Under the pieces are notes generated by a model. It had not been told where the DNA came from, did no database searches, and saw only the letters and a list, made by a program, of their open reading frames with translations. A program made the translations under genes and the position numbers. Positions 6,490 to 15,702 of a DNA stretch of 64,000 nt are shown here, piece by piece. Numbering within the stretch: position 1 is the first letter of the stretch; each line of letters begins with the position of its first letter. Source of the stretch: Synechococcus sp. RS9916 (GTDB lineage Bacteria; Cyanobacteriota; Cyanobacteriia; PCC-6307; Cyanobiaceae); NCBI RefSeq assembly GCF_000153825.1, contig NZ_DS022299.1:1390869-1454868 (forward strand), given 5' to 3'.

Positions 6490-6504
6490 GCCATGACGCA
6501 TCTC

Positions 6505-6528
6505 TGATGCGCATATTAGTGCGCATCA
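6505..6528. promoter_or_regulatory. Perfect palindrome, probable operator of the VapBC-type module
   Basis: TGATGCGCA (6505-6513) and TGCGCATCA (6520-6528) are perfect 9-bp inverted arms around six bases. On the minus strand the middle reads TAATAT, a good -10 element, so a repressor bound here would block the promoter. It lies 15 bases upstream of the preferred antitoxin start at 6489. A further TGCGCATG copy lies at 6483-6490. Confidence 0.6.
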
Positions 6529-6564
6529 GCAGCAAAAACATCTGATAGCAAGAGCCCTCCGTCC

Positions 6565-7812
6565 TCAGGCCACCAAGCGGCGGAAGGTTTTCTTGCCCAA
6601 TTGCAGCACCTTGCCCTCAAGCTCCGCCGCTGAGGCGAACTCCTGGTTGGGGTCGGTGATCTTCTCCCCCTCCAGGCGCGCCGCACCACCTTTGATCTGA
6701 CGGCGGGCCTCGCTGCTGCTGGCGCAGATCCCCACGGCACTGAACAGATAAAAGGCCTTGGCCGGGAAGTTCACCTCCGCCAACGACGCTTCAGGCACAT
6801 CCGCTCCGGCATCACCGCTGCCTCCCACCAGGCTGGCGGCATCCGTCTGCGCTTTGGCTGCGGCGTCATTGCCATGGCGGCTGGCGGTCACCGCCAGGGC
6901 CATCGCCTTCTGCTTCTCGCGCGGATTCTCCGGCAACGTCTCCAGATCGAGATCGGTCAGCAAGGTCACGTAGTCGTCGATCGCCCCATCGCCGACCTTC
7001 TCGAGCTTGGAGTACATCGAGAGCGGATCCTCCTCGAGGCCCACCACGTTGCCGAGGCTCTTGCTCATCTTCTGAACGCCATCAAGCCCCACCAGAATCG
7101 GCAGCAACATGCCGAACTGGGTGCGCTGGCCAAAATGCCGCTGCAGGTCGCGGCCCATGGCCACGTTGAACTTCTGATCGGTGCCCCCCAGCTCCACATC
7201 GGCGTCCACCGCCACTGAGTCGTAGCCCTGCAGCAGCGGATAGAGGAATTCATGCAGCGCAATCGGCGTACCGCTGCCGTAGCGCTTGGAGAAATCATCT
7301 TTCGCCAGCATCTGGCCCACCGTGGCCGTGCCCAGCAAGCCGATCACCTGGGGCAGATCCAACCCCTCCAGCCATTCGCTGTTGCGGCGCACCTCCAGCC
7401 GGCCGGGGGTTTCAAAATCCAGCAAGGCCTGCTCTTTGGGTTGGCCCTGGCCCAACTGGCGCAGATAAGTGGTGGCATTGGATTCCACCTGTTCTTTGGT
7501 GAGCTGCACCCGGGTGGCGCTCTTGCCGGTGGGGTCACCGATGCGGGCGGTGAAGTCGCCGATGATCAGCACCGCCGTATGGCCGGCATCCTGAAAGGCC
7601 CGCAGCTTGCGGAACAGGATGCTGTGGCCGAGGTGAATATCACTGCCGGTGGGGTCAATGCCCAACTTGATGCGTAGTGGCCGGCCTTCCTTCTCAGCGG
7701 CCGCCAAACGCGCGGCCAGGGCTTGATCCGCATCCGCAGGATCCCCTGCAGGGAAAAGGTCGGCCATGCCGCGGGCCAGCCAGCTCGGCAGGGAGTGCGA
7801 CAGAGACGACAT
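6565..7812 (-). CDS. tyrS: Tyrosyl-tRNA synthetase
   Basis: TyrS charges tRNA-Tyr with tyrosine. The 415-residue class I synthetase has the HIGH-type motif HLGH at residues 60-63 and KMSKS near residue 247. A C-terminal S4-like RNA-binding domain (about 345-410, [24 protein letters not shown]) is present. The long form with HLGH is one of the two TyrS types common in bacteria. It is followed on its 3' side by the VapBC-type module, so tyrS marks the far edge of the accessory zone. No T-box leader is visible, as expected outside Firmicutes. Confidence 0.96.
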   Translation of the reverse strand: MSSLSHSLPSWLARGMADLFPAGDPADADQALAARLAAAEKEGRPLRIKLGIDPTGSDIHLGHSILFRKLRAFQDAGHTAVLIIGDFTARIGDPTGKSATRVQLTKEQVESNATTYLRQLGQGQPKEQALLDFETPGRLEVRRNSEWLEGLDLPQVIGLLGTATVGQMLAKDDFSKRYGSGTPIALHEFLYPLLQGYDSVAVDADVELGGTDQKFNVAMGRDLQRHFGQRTQFGMLLPILVGLDGVQKMSKSLGNVVGLEEDPLSMYSKLEKVGDGAIDDYVTLLTDLDLETLPENPREKQKAMALAVTASRHGNDAAAKAQTDAASLVGGSGDAGADVPEASLAEVNFPAKAFYLFSAVGICASSSEARRQIKGGAARLEGEKITDPNQEFASAAELEGKVLQLGKKTFRRLVA

Positions 7813-7869
7813 GGCGGCGGGGGCGGCAAATCCAGTGCGGATCGTACGGGGCCCCCAGCCAAAGCCCTC

Positions 7870-8196
7870 TCAGGAGGGTGACTGATCCAGCTGGCTCTTC
7901 ATGCGCTCGAGCGTCTGATTCATCTGCTCAAACATCTGCTCAGGGGTAATCCCGAACTGCCCCAGCTGGGTGCGCAGCTGCTCCACGGTGAGCTTGGCCT
8001 GGAAGTCTTCCGAGAGCTCAAAGCGCTTCATGAACACGCGGTAGCGGCCCATCAGCTCTTCCATCGTGTCGATGAACTTCTTCTTGCCCTCGCGATCGAA
8101 CTTGCCGTAATCCGACCCGAGCTGCATCAGCTGCTGATAGTCGGTGAACAGCCGCTTGGCCTCCTCCTGAACAATTTCGGATTCAAAGAACGCCAT
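7870..8196 (-). CDS. DUF1825 family protein
   Basis: This 108-residue helical protein is conserved in cyanobacteria. It begins MAFFESEIVQEEAKRLFTDYQQLM and is rich in charged helices (YRVFMKRFELSEDFQAKLTVEQLRTQL). There is no signal peptide, membrane helix or catalytic motif. It lies just upstream of tyrS on the same strand, with 57 bases between, so the two may be co-transcribed. Function is unknown; the family call is from memory of its N-terminal sequence. Confidence 0.85.
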   Translation of the reverse strand: MAFFESEIVQEEAKRLFTDYQQLMQLGSDYGKFDREGKKKFIDTMEELMGRYRVFMKRFELSEDFQAKLTVEQLRTQLGQFGITPEQMFEQMNQTLERMKSQLDQSPS

Positions 8197-8312
8197 CAGC
8201 TGCGCATTCAGATCGTGCTGAGTCTGACCAATTCAACCGATCCTTAACAGTGCGGATCAACGCCCCCTGGCCGTAGCCACCATGCAGGGGGCCGTCCAAC
8301 CCTGTCGCACCC

Positions 8313-9047
8313 GTGGACTTCACCGACAAGATCCCGGTCTTGCAGGAACAGCGCCGACAAGGCCACAGCCTGCTGCGGCGCAGCCGCACCTTGCTGGGCA
8401 GCGGCGATCGGGTGCTGCTCACGGCTCTGGTGAGCTGGATGGAAGGGCTCACCCCATTGGTGGGGGCGGCCACCACCGAGGCCGAACTGCTCGGGCATAT
8501 GCACAACAACACCCCTGAGCTTCTGATCTGCACCGACGTGCTCGAACAAGGCACCGGCGTCAGCCTGCTGAACCAGGCCAAGCGCCACAGGCCAGACCTC
8601 AAGGTGTTGCTGCTGGTGCAACGCCCGCTGGTGCGCATCATCCTCCAGGCGATTGATGCCGGCTGCGATGGCATCTGCGCGGCCGAGCTCAGCGGCAGCG
8701 GCTCCGTGCTAGCAGCACTCGACGCCATGGACAGCGATGGCCATTACATCGACCGCATCGCCAGCGGGGTGCTCAGCCATGGCCAGCTGCTCGGCAGCGG
8801 AGGACAGCAGAGCCCCCTCCTGGCGCCCCTCAGCCTGCGGGAAGAAGACGTGCTGCGTGGCCTCTGCAAAGGCATGACCAATCAACAGATCGCCGATGCC
8901 TTCACGGTCTCGACCGAGACGGTGAAAAGCCACGTGAGCAGCGTGCTGCGCAAATTGGCCGTGACTGATCGCACCCAGGCGGTGGTCAAGGCCTTTCGTG
9001 AAGGGTTGGTGGAGCTCCCCACGCGCCCCCCGACCTGGACACCCTGA
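8313..9047 (+). CDS. LuxR-type response regulator transcription factor
   Basis: This is a 244-residue DNA-binding regulator. The N-terminal half resembles a receiver domain (LLICTDVLEQGTGVSLLNQAK, then LKVLLLVQ, then AIDAGCDGICAAEL), with the Asp of CTDVLEQG at the usual phosphorylation position. The C-terminal LuxR helix-turn-helix (about 178-235) contains LREEDVLRGLCKGMTNQQIADAF and STETVKSHVSSVLRKL. The start is GTG 8313. It diverges from the DUF1825 gene with about 115 bases between. There is no adjacent histidine kinase, so its input is unknown. Confidence 0.88.
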   Translation: MDFTDKIPVLQEQRRQGHSLLRRSRTLLGSGDRVLLTALVSWMEGLTPLVGAATTEAELLGHMHNNTPELLICTDVLEQGTGVSLLNQAKRHRPDLKVLLLVQRPLVRIILQAIDAGCDGICAAELSGSGSVLAALDAMDSDGHYIDRIASGVLSHGQLLGSGGQQSPLLAPLSLREEDVLRGLCKGMTNQQIADAFTVSTETVKSHVSSVLRKLAVTDRTQAVVKAFREGLVELPTRPPTWTP

Positions 9048-9077
9048 GAGAGTGGCCCACGGCCGACCTCACCGGCG

Positions 9078-9392
9078 ATGCAGCCCAGGCTTTCCGTACT
9101 GCTTGCCGCCCTGATGCTGGCCGCCGCTGGCGAGGGATGGGCCGAAGGCCAGCCGGATGCCGCCACCCAGCTGGTGACGAAGACCCAGGCCCACAGCATC
9201 TGCCTGATCACAACCGACACCCTGCCGCCGACCCAGGCGCGCCGCATCGCCACGCAATTTCTGGCCGACCAAGGCATCAGCCCGCGGCAACGCCAGGCCG
9301 TTCAAGGGGATCCGCGCTTCCGAAACCTGCTGCAGGCCTACATCCAAGAACGAGGTGGCTGCAGGGGGTTGGTGGAAGCACTGATGCCGTGA
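9078..9392 (+). CDS. Small secreted hypothetical protein
   Basis: This 104-residue protein has a clear signal peptide (MQPRLSVLLAALMLAAAGEGWA, cleavage near 22). The mature part is short, with two cysteines (C-L-I and GGCRGLV) that could form one disulfide, and the helical segment ARRIATQFLADQGISPRQRQA. I do not recognise a family beyond conserved marine Synechococcus proteins. It lies 30 bases after the LuxR gene and may share its transcript. Confidence 0.7.
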   Translation: MQPRLSVLLAALMLAAAGEGWAEGQPDAATQLVTKTQAHSICLITTDTLPPTQARRIATQFLADQGISPRQRQAVQGDPRFRNLLQAYIQERGGCRGLVEALMP

Positions 9393-9440
9393 CGCACCCC
9401 ACCAACAGTCGTTAAGGTCAGCCCACCGTCTTGGAGCGCG

Positions 9441-10025
9441 ATGGCCCGCGGGCACTGGTTGGATCCACTGGCCCGGAAAGTGCTCCAGGCCGTGGGGGAA
9501 TTGCCCCCCGATCCGCCGGCACCTGCAGCGATGTCGATGCCCGCTGAGGTCGAGCCCCAACCACCGAGCTGGACCCTCGACGTGAACCGGGCCACGGCAG
9601 CCCAATGGCGACAACTGCCTGGCTGCAGCGACGCCATGGTGGATGTGCTGGTGCGTCTACAGCGCGGTGGTGTGCAGTTCAGCCAGGCCGACGACCTGTT
9701 TCAACTGCTGGATCTGCCGCCCCTGGTGGCGGAGCAATGGCGCCCCCATCTGATTTTTCATTGGTATGGCGATGCTCCACCCCTGGCCGAACCACCCCCC
9801 CTGGAGCTGAACAGCGCCAGCCCTCTGGAACTCCAACAAACCTTGCTCTGGCCGCAGGCGCGCCTCAACCGCTTGATTCAGGAGCGGATCCGCCAACCTT
9901 TCGCCAACCTGGCCGACCTGCAGGAGCGGCTCTGCCTGCCGCCGGAAGCGATCGAAGAGCTCCTGGGCAAAAAGGTGCGCTTCGGGGAACGGCGCCCGGG
10001 CCCCAGCCTGCCACCACGGCGATAG
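9441..10025 (+). CDS. Helix-hairpin-helix (ComEA-like) protein
   Basis: This 194-residue protein has two regions that look like helix-hairpin-helix DNA-binding motifs. They are LDVNRATAAQWRQLPGCSDAMV (about 51-72) and LELNSASPLELQQTLLWPQARL (about 121-142), each followed by a helix ending near D-L. The wording N-x-A-[ST] at each start is typical of ComEA/PSII subunit U repeats. No signal peptide is visible, so a cytoplasmic role is likely. It precedes the GIY-YIG gene by 2 bases, suggesting a shared transcript and possibly a shared DNA-related task. Confidence 0.75.
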   Translation: MARGHWLDPLARKVLQAVGELPPDPPAPAAMSMPAEVEPQPPSWTLDVNRATAAQWRQLPGCSDAMVDVLVRLQRGGVQFSQADDLFQLLDLPPLVAEQWRPHLIFHWYGDAPPLAEPPPLELNSASPLELQQTLLWPQARLNRLIQERIRQPFANLADLQERLCLPPEAIEELLGKKVRFGERRPGPSLPPRR

Positions 10026-10027
10026 CG

Positions 10028-10639
10028 ATGCCCCCATCCAGCCGTCAGGGCGATCTGTTCAGCGCCAGCGATGCCCAACAGGGCGCCGCACCCATGCCCC
10101 GCAGCACCCAACTGCCGGAGGCGCTGACGATCACAGCCGCCCAGCTTCAAGCCTGGCAAGCCCGCATTCATCGCCATCAACAACCCCTGCTGCACCAGCC
10201 GCAGACCCAAGGGGAACAAACGCTGCTGTTTGCCGAAGCCGATCGGGATCCACTGGCGGGCTTCGATCCCCTCGCCCTCAAGCCACTGCCCCTGAGTTTC
10301 TGGCGCTGGCCACAAAGCCCCCACCAAGGGGCTGCCATCTATGTGGTGATGGACCGACCTGAGCAGCTCGACGACCCGATCCTGCTGTATGTGGGCGAAA
10401 CCATGGCGGCCGACCGCCGCTGGAAAGGGGAGCACGACTGCAAGGCCTACCTGGCGGCCTACGGGGAGGCGCTGAGCCGTGCCGGACTGGCCAGTAGCCC
10501 CAGCATCCGCTTCTGGGGAGATGTACCGGCAGCCACCCGGGAACGCCGACGGCTGGAGCAACAACTGATCCAGACCTGGCTGCCGCCGTTCAACAAAGAG
10601 ACCCGCGAACGCTGGGCCACCCCCTTCAACGCCGACTGA
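10028..10639 (+). CDS. GIY-YIG nuclease-like protein
   Basis: This 203-residue protein has a C-terminal GIY-YIG-like domain: A-I-Y-V-V for GIY, L-L-Y-V-G-E-T for YIG, then RRWKGEHDCKAYLAAY with the arginine, and RRLEQQLIQTWLPPFNKE supplying the metal-binding Glu. The frame stays open upstream to 9605, but that part only shadows the HhH gene. ATG 10028, 2 bases after the HhH stop, is the sensible start. The N-terminal 70 residues are variable and QP-rich. The substrate is unknown; DNA repair or restriction-like roles are possible. Confidence 0.75.
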   Translation: MPPSSRQGDLFSASDAQQGAAPMPRSTQLPEALTITAAQLQAWQARIHRHQQPLLHQPQTQGEQTLLFAEADRDPLAGFDPLALKPLPLSFWRWPQSPHQGAAIYVVMDRPEQLDDPILLYVGETMAADRRWKGEHDCKAYLAAYGEALSRAGLASSPSIRFWGDVPAATRERRRLEQQLIQTWLPPFNKETRERWATPFNAD

Positions 10640-10689
10640 AACAGCTGCCGGCTGAATCCTTAGCATCGATCGCACCCAGACCCGTTGTG

Positions 10690-12174
10690 ATGCAGTTCTC
10701 CCTTTCATCGGCCAGCCTCGAGAGCTGGACCGGCAGCGTGCTGGCCGTCGGCCTGGTGGAAAGCGATGCCAGCGGTCTGGTGGAGCAACTCGAGAGCCGC
10801 CTGGAGCTGGCGATCAAGCCCTGGCTGGAGCAGCGGCGCTTCAAGGGCAAGTCGGGAGAGGTGACCAGCCTGCAGGTGCTGAAGCCAGGGCTCTCCAGCC
10901 TGGTGTTCGTCGGTCTTGGCTCCGCTGAGAGCGTGACGCTGGAGACCCTGCGCGGCGCCGCGGCCAAGGCGGCCAAAGCAAGCCTGGGACAGGGGGACAG
11001 CCTGGGCCTGCTGCTGCCTTGGGGCAACCACGACAGTGCGGCCGTGGTTGCCGCCGCTGAAGCCGTGCGCCTGACCAGTTACAAGGATCAGCGCTTCCGC
11101 AGCGATGCCGAGCCCCACAACGTGCCCGAACGCATCGAGCTGCTGGGCCCCTGCCCAGCTGGCACGGAGGCCGCCTTGGCCGCTGTGGCACCGGTGTGCG
11201 CCGGTGTGGAACTGGCCCGCGAACTGGTGGCCGCCCCTCCCAACAGCCTCACCCCCGCCGCCATGGCGGACACCGCCGCTGCAATTGCGCGCGACTTCGG
11301 CCTGGAGCTCACCGTGCTGGAACGCAGTGACTGCGAACAGCGAGGCATGGGTGCCTTCCTCTCTGTGAGCAAGGGGTCTGACCTCGACCCCAAATTCATC
11401 CACCTCACCTATCGCGCCGAAGGACCGATTGATCGGCGCCTGGTGCTGGTGGGCAAAGGCCTGACCTTCGATTCCGGCGGTTACAACCTCAAGGTGGGGG
11501 CCGCTCAGATCCACATGATGAAGTACGACATGGGCGGCAGTGGCGCGGTGCTTGGCGCCATGCGGGCCTTGGCCGAACTGCGCCCTGCAGGCGTGGAGGT
11601 GCATGCGATCGTTGCCTCCTGCGAAAACATGGTGAATGGTTCTGCCGTCCACCCCGGCGACATCGTCACCGCCTCCAACGGCACCACCATCGAGATCAAC
11701 AACACCGATGCGGAAGGGCGACTGACCCTCGCCGATGCCCTGGTGTACGCCAGCAAGCTGGAACCCGACGCGATTGTGGATCTGGCCACCCTCACCGGCG
11801 CCTGCGTGATTGCACTGGGTGAGGAGATCGCCGGCCTCTGGAGCCCGGACGACACCCTGGCGACAGCGCTGGGGAACGCGGCCGACCAGGCCGGAGAAGG
11901 TCTATGGCGCATGCCCCTCAAGGCCAGCTACCGCGATGGACTGAAGTCGCAGCTGGCCGATCTCAAGAACACCGGCCCCCGCCCCGGCGGTTCAATCACC
12001 GCAGCCCTGTTCCTGAAGGAATTCGTGGATGCCGGTATCCCCTGGGCCCATCTGGATATCGCCGGCACCGTCTGGAGTGACAAAGGACGCGGCATGGATC
12101 CGGCAGGGGCCACCGGCTATGGCGTGCGCACCCTGGTGAACTGGGTGACAGGCGGCGCGACCACCGCCGCCTAA
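10690..12174 (+). CDS. pepA: Leucyl aminopeptidase (M17)
   Basis: PepA is a cytosolic two-metal aminopeptidase that removes N-terminal residues, especially Leu, and turns over peptides. The protein is about 494 residues, as expected. The active-site segments are KGLTFDSGGYNLK (metal and catalytic Lys), DMGGSG, and the family signature NTDAEGRL followed by LADALVYA. I use ATG 10690; a GTG at 10687 is directly before it. The small membrane protein gene follows 28 bases downstream on the same strand. Confidence 0.95.
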   Translation: MQFSLSSASLESWTGSVLAVGLVESDASGLVEQLESRLELAIKPWLEQRRFKGKSGEVTSLQVLKPGLSSLVFVGLGSAESVTLETLRGAAAKAAKASLGQGDSLGLLLPWGNHDSAAVVAAAEAVRLTSYKDQRFRSDAEPHNVPERIELLGPCPAGTEAALAAVAPVCAGVELARELVAAPPNSLTPAAMADTAAAIARDFGLELTVLERSDCEQRGMGAFLSVSKGSDLDPKFIHLTYRAEGPIDRRLVLVGKGLTFDSGGYNLKVGAAQIHMMKYDMGGSGAVLGAMRALAELRPAGVEVHAIVASCENMVNGSAVHPGDIVTASNGTTIEINNTDAEGRLTLADALVYASKLEPDAIVDLATLTGACVIALGEEIAGLWSPDDTLATALGNAADQAGEGLWRMPLKASYRDGLKSQLADLKNTGPRPGGSITAALFLKEFVDAGIPWAHLDIAGTVWSDKGRGMDPAGATGYGVRTLVNWVTGGATTAA

Positions 12175-12202
12175 ATTCCAGCCACAACGGAGCAACGACC
12201 CC

Positions 12203-12451
12203 ATGGCGTCCAGCCCCCTCCGCTGGTATGTGCGAGCCCAACTCGGCATCTTGCTGCTCCCCGCAGGCCTCTGCCTGTTCGGGGAAGCAGTGAGCCGTCG
12301 CACCCTGCAGATGGCCGGAGGGGACGGTGGCCCCTGGTGGTGGTACGGCACCCTCAGCCTGATCCTGATCAACGCCGGCGTGGGATTGATGATTGAGAGC
12401 GGCCTGCTGCGCGGCTATCCCAAGCGCCGGCAACCCCCCAGCCAGGACTGA
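12203..12451 (+). CDS. Small membrane protein, unknown
   Basis: This 82-residue protein has two hydrophobic segments (about 13-30, LGILLLPAGLCLFGEAV, and 47-68, YGTLSLILINAGVGLMIESG) and short basic ends (YPKRRQPP). That makes it a two-pass inner-membrane protein. It follows pepA on the same strand with 28 bases between. No family is recognised with certainty, though similar proteins occur in marine Synechococcus. Confidence 0.7.
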   Translation: MASSPLRWYVRAQLGILLLPAGLCLFGEAVSRRTLQMAGGDGGPWWWYGTLSLILINAGVGLMIESGLLRGYPKRRQPPSQD

Positions 12452-12480
12452 CCGAAAAGACCTCAACAGAAGCGGTCAGA

Positions 12481-12693
12481 TCAAGACGCCGCCGCAGAAA
12501 CCACCCGAGCATCACCGTCATGCACCTGGCCGAATGGCAGATCACCAGGGCACTCGAGCGCATGGATCTGCCAGCGTGCCCGGTCCGAGCAGGAGGTCAA
12601 CACCCGATCGAGATCATCGGAGGCCTGCTTCGGAGAAGGGTACGGACCAACGTGACGGGTCACAAGACCGTCTTTGATGGTCAGCAGATACAT
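12481..12693 (-). CDS. Small conserved hypothetical protein
   Basis: This 70-residue protein begins MYLLTIKDGLVTRHVGPYPSPKQASDDLD. It has the compact look of small cytosolic proteins conserved in picocyanobacteria. A good ribosome site, GGGGAG on the minus strand (12698-12703), lies 4 bases before the ATG and supports the call. An overlapping plus-strand frame (12520-12726) lacks such support. Function is unknown. Confidence 0.65.
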   Translation of the reverse strand: MYLLTIKDGLVTRHVGPYPSPKQASDDLDRVLTSCSDRARWQIHALECPGDLPFGQVHDGDARVVSAAAS

Positions 12694-13041
12694 ACATCTC
12701 CCCTACAAATCACACCAGGATGGTAATCACTGGCCCCAGGGGTGAAAAGAGGGTAAAACCCGCACCTTCACTGAAAAGTTGATGAGCCAGCCCCCCAAAC
12801 CGGCTTCAGATTTTCCTCAGATTCCTGTTGAAGAGTGCGGCAATTGATCAGCAATCGCTTACGTCCAACCGGGCCTAGACGCGCCCGAACTGTGCCCGGA
12901 TGAACATTTGGTATCACCCGTCACGGATGAGACGCCCGGCGCTTAGGTAATTTGACTCAGTCGCGAGAGCGATGCGTCGATCAGGGGAGGAGCTGAGGGG
13001 CCCTCCTTTTTTTGTGCTCCTGGCTCTGGTGTCGCTGGCGT
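12694..13041. other. Gene-free 348-base stretch with a plus-strand terminator
   Basis: I find no convincing coding sequence here. The left edge holds the leader of the small minus-strand gene. The right edge holds a plus-strand intrinsic terminator (12984-13013) that cannot serve msrA, which reads leftward. The nearest plus-strand gene ends at 12451, over 530 bases away. A small RNA reading rightward is the simplest explanation, but no promoter stands out clearly. Confidence 0.5.
12984..13013 (+). terminator. Intrinsic terminator with seven T's, no gene upstream
   Basis: GGGGAGG (12984-12990) can pair with CCTCCTT (13002-13008), five Watson-Crick pairs plus two G-U pairs. The T-run is 13007-13013. 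The polarity is plus strand only: on the minus strand the run is A's. Confidence 0.55.
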
Positions 13042-13677
13042 CTACGGGGCCTGGTTCAGCCAAGAATTGCCTGTGCGCGCCACCTTGCCCCATACCTGAT
13101 CCAAGCGGCGGTCGCGGCCACAGGCGAAGCGGTAGTAGTTGTACTGGATCGGGTTGCGATCGGCGTAATTCTGGTGATAGTCCTCAGCAGGCCAGAAGCG
13201 CGCCGCAGGACGGATCTGCACCTTGAGGGCGTCAGCCGGCACCTGCAACTCCCGGGCCACGGCCGCCGCGCTTGTCTGAGCTGCTGCAACCTGGTCATCC
13301 CCATCGGTGAAGATCACAGGCCGATAGGAATCACCGCGATCGCAGAACTGGCCGTCACCATCGAGAGGATCCACATTGCGCCAGTAGTGACGCAGCAGGG
13401 TCGCGTAAGTGATCGCGCCGGAGTCGAAACGCACCCGCACCGACTCCTGGTGGCCCGTGGTCTCACCACTCACCTGCCGGTAGGTGGGGTTGTCGACATG
13501 GCCACCGCTGTAGCCGCTCTCCGCGGAAATCACACCGGGGACCGACTCCAGATCATGTTCAAGACACCAGAAACACCCACCGGCCAGCACCGCCTCCTGG
13601 GTGGCACCGGCCCAGGCGGCCGGCCCTCCTGCCAGTAACAGCGGCACCAGCAGCAGCGCAACAAAGAAGCGAATCAT
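13042..13677 (-). CDS. msrA: Peptide methionine sulfoxide reductase A, exported
   Basis: MsrA reduces methionine S-sulfoxide in proteins. The catalytic motif is GGCFWCLE with Cys35 as nucleophile. Family segments include [17 protein letters not shown] and EDYHQNY. Residues 1-23 form a signal peptide ([20 protein letters not shown]), so this copy should act outside the cytoplasm. It overlaps the end of lpxB by 4 nt and is the last gene of the outer-membrane string, fitting a role in repairing envelope proteins. A resolving cysteine may be Cys38 or one further on (FCDRGD, FACGRD). Confidence 0.93.
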   Translation of the reverse strand: MIRFFVALLLVPLLLAGGPAAWAGATQEAVLAGGCFWCLEHDLESVPGVISAESGYSGGHVDNPTYRQVSGETTGHQESVRVRFDSGAITYATLLRHYWRNVDPLDGDGQFCDRGDSYRPVIFTDGDDQVAAAQTSAAAVARELQVPADALKVQIRPAARFWPAEDYHQNYADRNPIQYNYYRFACGRDRRLDQVWGKVARTGNSWLNQAP

Positions 13678-14852
13678 TGGGGGATCGAATCAAGAATTGC
13701 CGCCGCCGCCCGATCGGTGACACCAGGGGTGCCAAGCGTCTCGCGCAGGCGGCGGTAACCGTCATGCATCCGGGCACGACTCGGCCCATCGTCCAACAGG
13801 GGAATCGCCTGAGCCAGAAAGTCTTCCACGGTGAAGTCATCCTGCAGAAGCTCCGGCACCAACCGCTCCTTCAACAGCAGGTTCACCGGTGAGATGTGAT
13901 CCACCTGGAAGCGAAGCAGATAACGCGCCACCCAAGCGGTCAGGCGACTGACGCGGTACCCCACCACCTGGGGGACGCCCTGGAGGGCCAACTCCAGATT
14001 CACGGTGCCTGATTTCCCAAGCGCCAGATCCGCGGCTGCGAACAGCACCGGCTTGAGGGCATCCGCGTCGGCCGCAGGGATCACCCGGCCCTTCACCCCA
14101 GCGGCTGCCAGGGCTTCCTCTAGAGGCTGTTCAAAACGACTCAGCCCCGCCGGCACCATCACCGCCAGGCCCGGGTCACGGGCCTGCAGGCGAGCTGCCA
14201 CTTCAGCCAGCACCGGCATCAGGTAGCGCAACTCCTGAGGACGGGACGCCGGCAACAGCAGCAGCAGACGACCCTCCGGCTCAAGCCCGAGCTGACGACG
14301 CGCCTCCGCGCGGTCGGGCCGGTCGGCGGTGAGATCCAGCAACGGATGGCCCACCCAGGTGACCTCCGCGCCATGGGAGGCATAAAACGCCGCTTCCTCC
14401 GGGAAGATGGCCAGGATGCGATCGGTGAACTTCAGCAAGCTGCTGGTGCCGCCGTCATTCATACGCCAGGCCCATTCCTGGGGGGCGATGTAATAAGTGA
14501 TCGGCACCTGCGGCAGTTGCCGCCGGAGGCGCTGTCCGAGGCGCACATTGGCCCCCATGTAGTCGATCAACACCACCGCATCCGGGGGGCGGGCCGTCAG
14601 TTCACGGTTCACCCGCGCCTGCAGCTTGAGGGTGGGAAGCACCAGGGGCAGCGCCTCCAGCAGACCGATCGAACCCAAGGGGGCCGTATCTGCGAGCAGC
14701 TCAGCGCCGGCGGCCTGCATGCGCGCCCCACCCAGCGCAATCACCTCCAGCGGCACCCCGCGCACGGCGGCCTGCCGGTGCAGAGCTGACACCAACAGGC
14801 TTCCCTGCAAATCACCGGAGACTTCACCGGTGCTGATCAGCACGCGCACCAT
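13674..14852 (-). CDS. lpxB: Lipid-A-disaccharide synthase
   Basis: LpxB joins UDP-2,3-diacylglucosamine with lipid X to form the lipid A disaccharide at the inner face of the membrane. The 392-residue GT-B glycosyltransferase begins [14 protein letters not shown]. It contains [17 protein letters not shown] and the C-terminal [22 protein letters not shown], both family hallmarks. The frame is open to 14918, but the ATG at 14852 gives the standard N-terminus and overlaps the lpxA stop by one base. Confidence 0.95.
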   Translation of the reverse strand: MVRVLISTGEVSGDLQGSLLVSALHRQAAVRGVPLEVIALGGARMQAAGAELLADTAPLGSIGLLEALPLVLPTLKLQARVNRELTARPPDAVVLIDYMGANVRLGQRLRRQLPQVPITYYIAPQEWAWRMNDGGTSSLLKFTDRILAIFPEEAAFYASHGAEVTWVGHPLLDLTADRPDRAEARRQLGLEPEGRLLLLLPASRPQELRYLMPVLAEVAARLQARDPGLAVMVPAGLSRFEQPLEEALAAAGVKGRVIPAADADALKPVLFAAADLALGKSGTVNLELALQGVPQVVGYRVSRLTAWVARYLLRFQVDHISPVNLLLKERLVPELLQDDFTVEDFLAQAIPLLDDGPSRARMHDGYRRLRETLGTPGVTDRAAAAILDSIPQ

Positions 14853-15697
14853 CAGCGGCTGGCGGCGGGCATGGGACCACGACGGCCCTGGCCAATCGAT
14901 GCCTCCAGGAAGCGGCAAAGGTGGTCCGCTGCAGGCAGCAGCTCCTGCTGTTGGGCCAGCTTGAGGCCTTCAGCAATCACATGATCCGAGCGGTAAAGCA
15001 GGGTCCAGATCTCCTGAAGCTGGCGCATCTCGCGCCCCTCATGGCTCTGGGCCATGCCGCTGCGGCGCAGGCCCACGCGGTTCAACCCACGCACCCGGCC
15101 GGGATGCCCTTCCACCAGGCAGTAGGGGGGCACATCCCGATCCACACGGGTCATGCCACCCACCATCGCCATGCTGCCGATATGAACGAACTGGTGGATA
15201 CCCAGACAGCCGCCGATCACCGCCCTGTCTTCAATCACCACATGACCGGCCACCTGAATGGCGTTCGACATCACGATGTCGTTGCCCAGGGTGCAGAGGT
15301 GGCCCAGATGGCAGTAAGCCATCAACAGGTTGCGATCACCAATGCGGGTCACCTCCCCTTCATGGGTGCCGCGGTTGATGGTCACGCACTCGCGAATGGT
15401 GTTGTGGTCCCCAATCACCACTTCGGTGGGGGCACCGCGGTATTTCAAATCCTGAGGTTCCTGCCCCAGACAGGCGCCGGGAAAAATGCGGTTGTGGGCG
15501 CCGATCGTGAGCCGACCATCAAGCACCGCGTTCGGACCGATCCAGGTGTGGGCACCAATGCGCACCTCGGGGCCGACCACGGCACCAGGGCTGATCACCA
15601 CACCCTCGGCCAGTTCGGCCTTGGGGTCGACGCAGGCCAGGGGATGCACCTGCGCAGGTTGACGGTCACTGATCGCTGAAGCTGCGTTCTCACTCAT
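14852..15697 (-). CDS. lpxA: UDP-N-acetylglucosamine acyltransferase
   Basis: LpxA adds a 3-hydroxyacyl chain from ACP to UDP-GlcNAc, the first step of lipid A synthesis. The 281-residue protein shows the hexapeptide repeats of a left-handed beta-helix ([20 protein letters not shown], then further I/V-G-x-x repeats). It has the catalytic His region [26 protein letters not shown]. It lies between fabZ (5 bases away) and lpxB (1-base overlap) in one operon. Confidence 0.96.
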   Translation of the reverse strand: MSENAASAISDRQPAQVHPLACVDPKAELAEGVVISPGAVVGPEVRIGAHTWIGPNAVLDGRLTIGAHNRIFPGACLGQEPQDLKYRGAPTEVVIGDHNTIRECVTINRGTHEGEVTRIGDRNLLMAYCHLGHLCTLGNDIVMSNAIQVAGHVVIEDRAVIGGCLGIHQFVHIGSMAMVGGMTRVDRDVPPYCLVEGHPGRVRGLNRVGLRRSGMAQSHEGREMRQLQEIWTLLYRSDHVIAEGLKLAQQQELLPAADHLCRFLEASIGQGRRGPMPAASR

Positions 15698-15702
15698 GGC
15701 CT

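Noticed and set aside
9605-10027. Long 5' extension of the GIY-YIG frame
   Set aside because: It lies wholly inside the HhH gene in another frame. The protein-like HhH frame is clearly the real one, and ATG 10028 right after its stop gives a sensible start.
12520-12726. Plus-strand 68-codon frame opposite the small gene at 12481-12693
   Set aside because: It has no ribosome site and no plausible fold. The minus-strand frame has a good GGGGAG site and a conserved-looking N-terminus.
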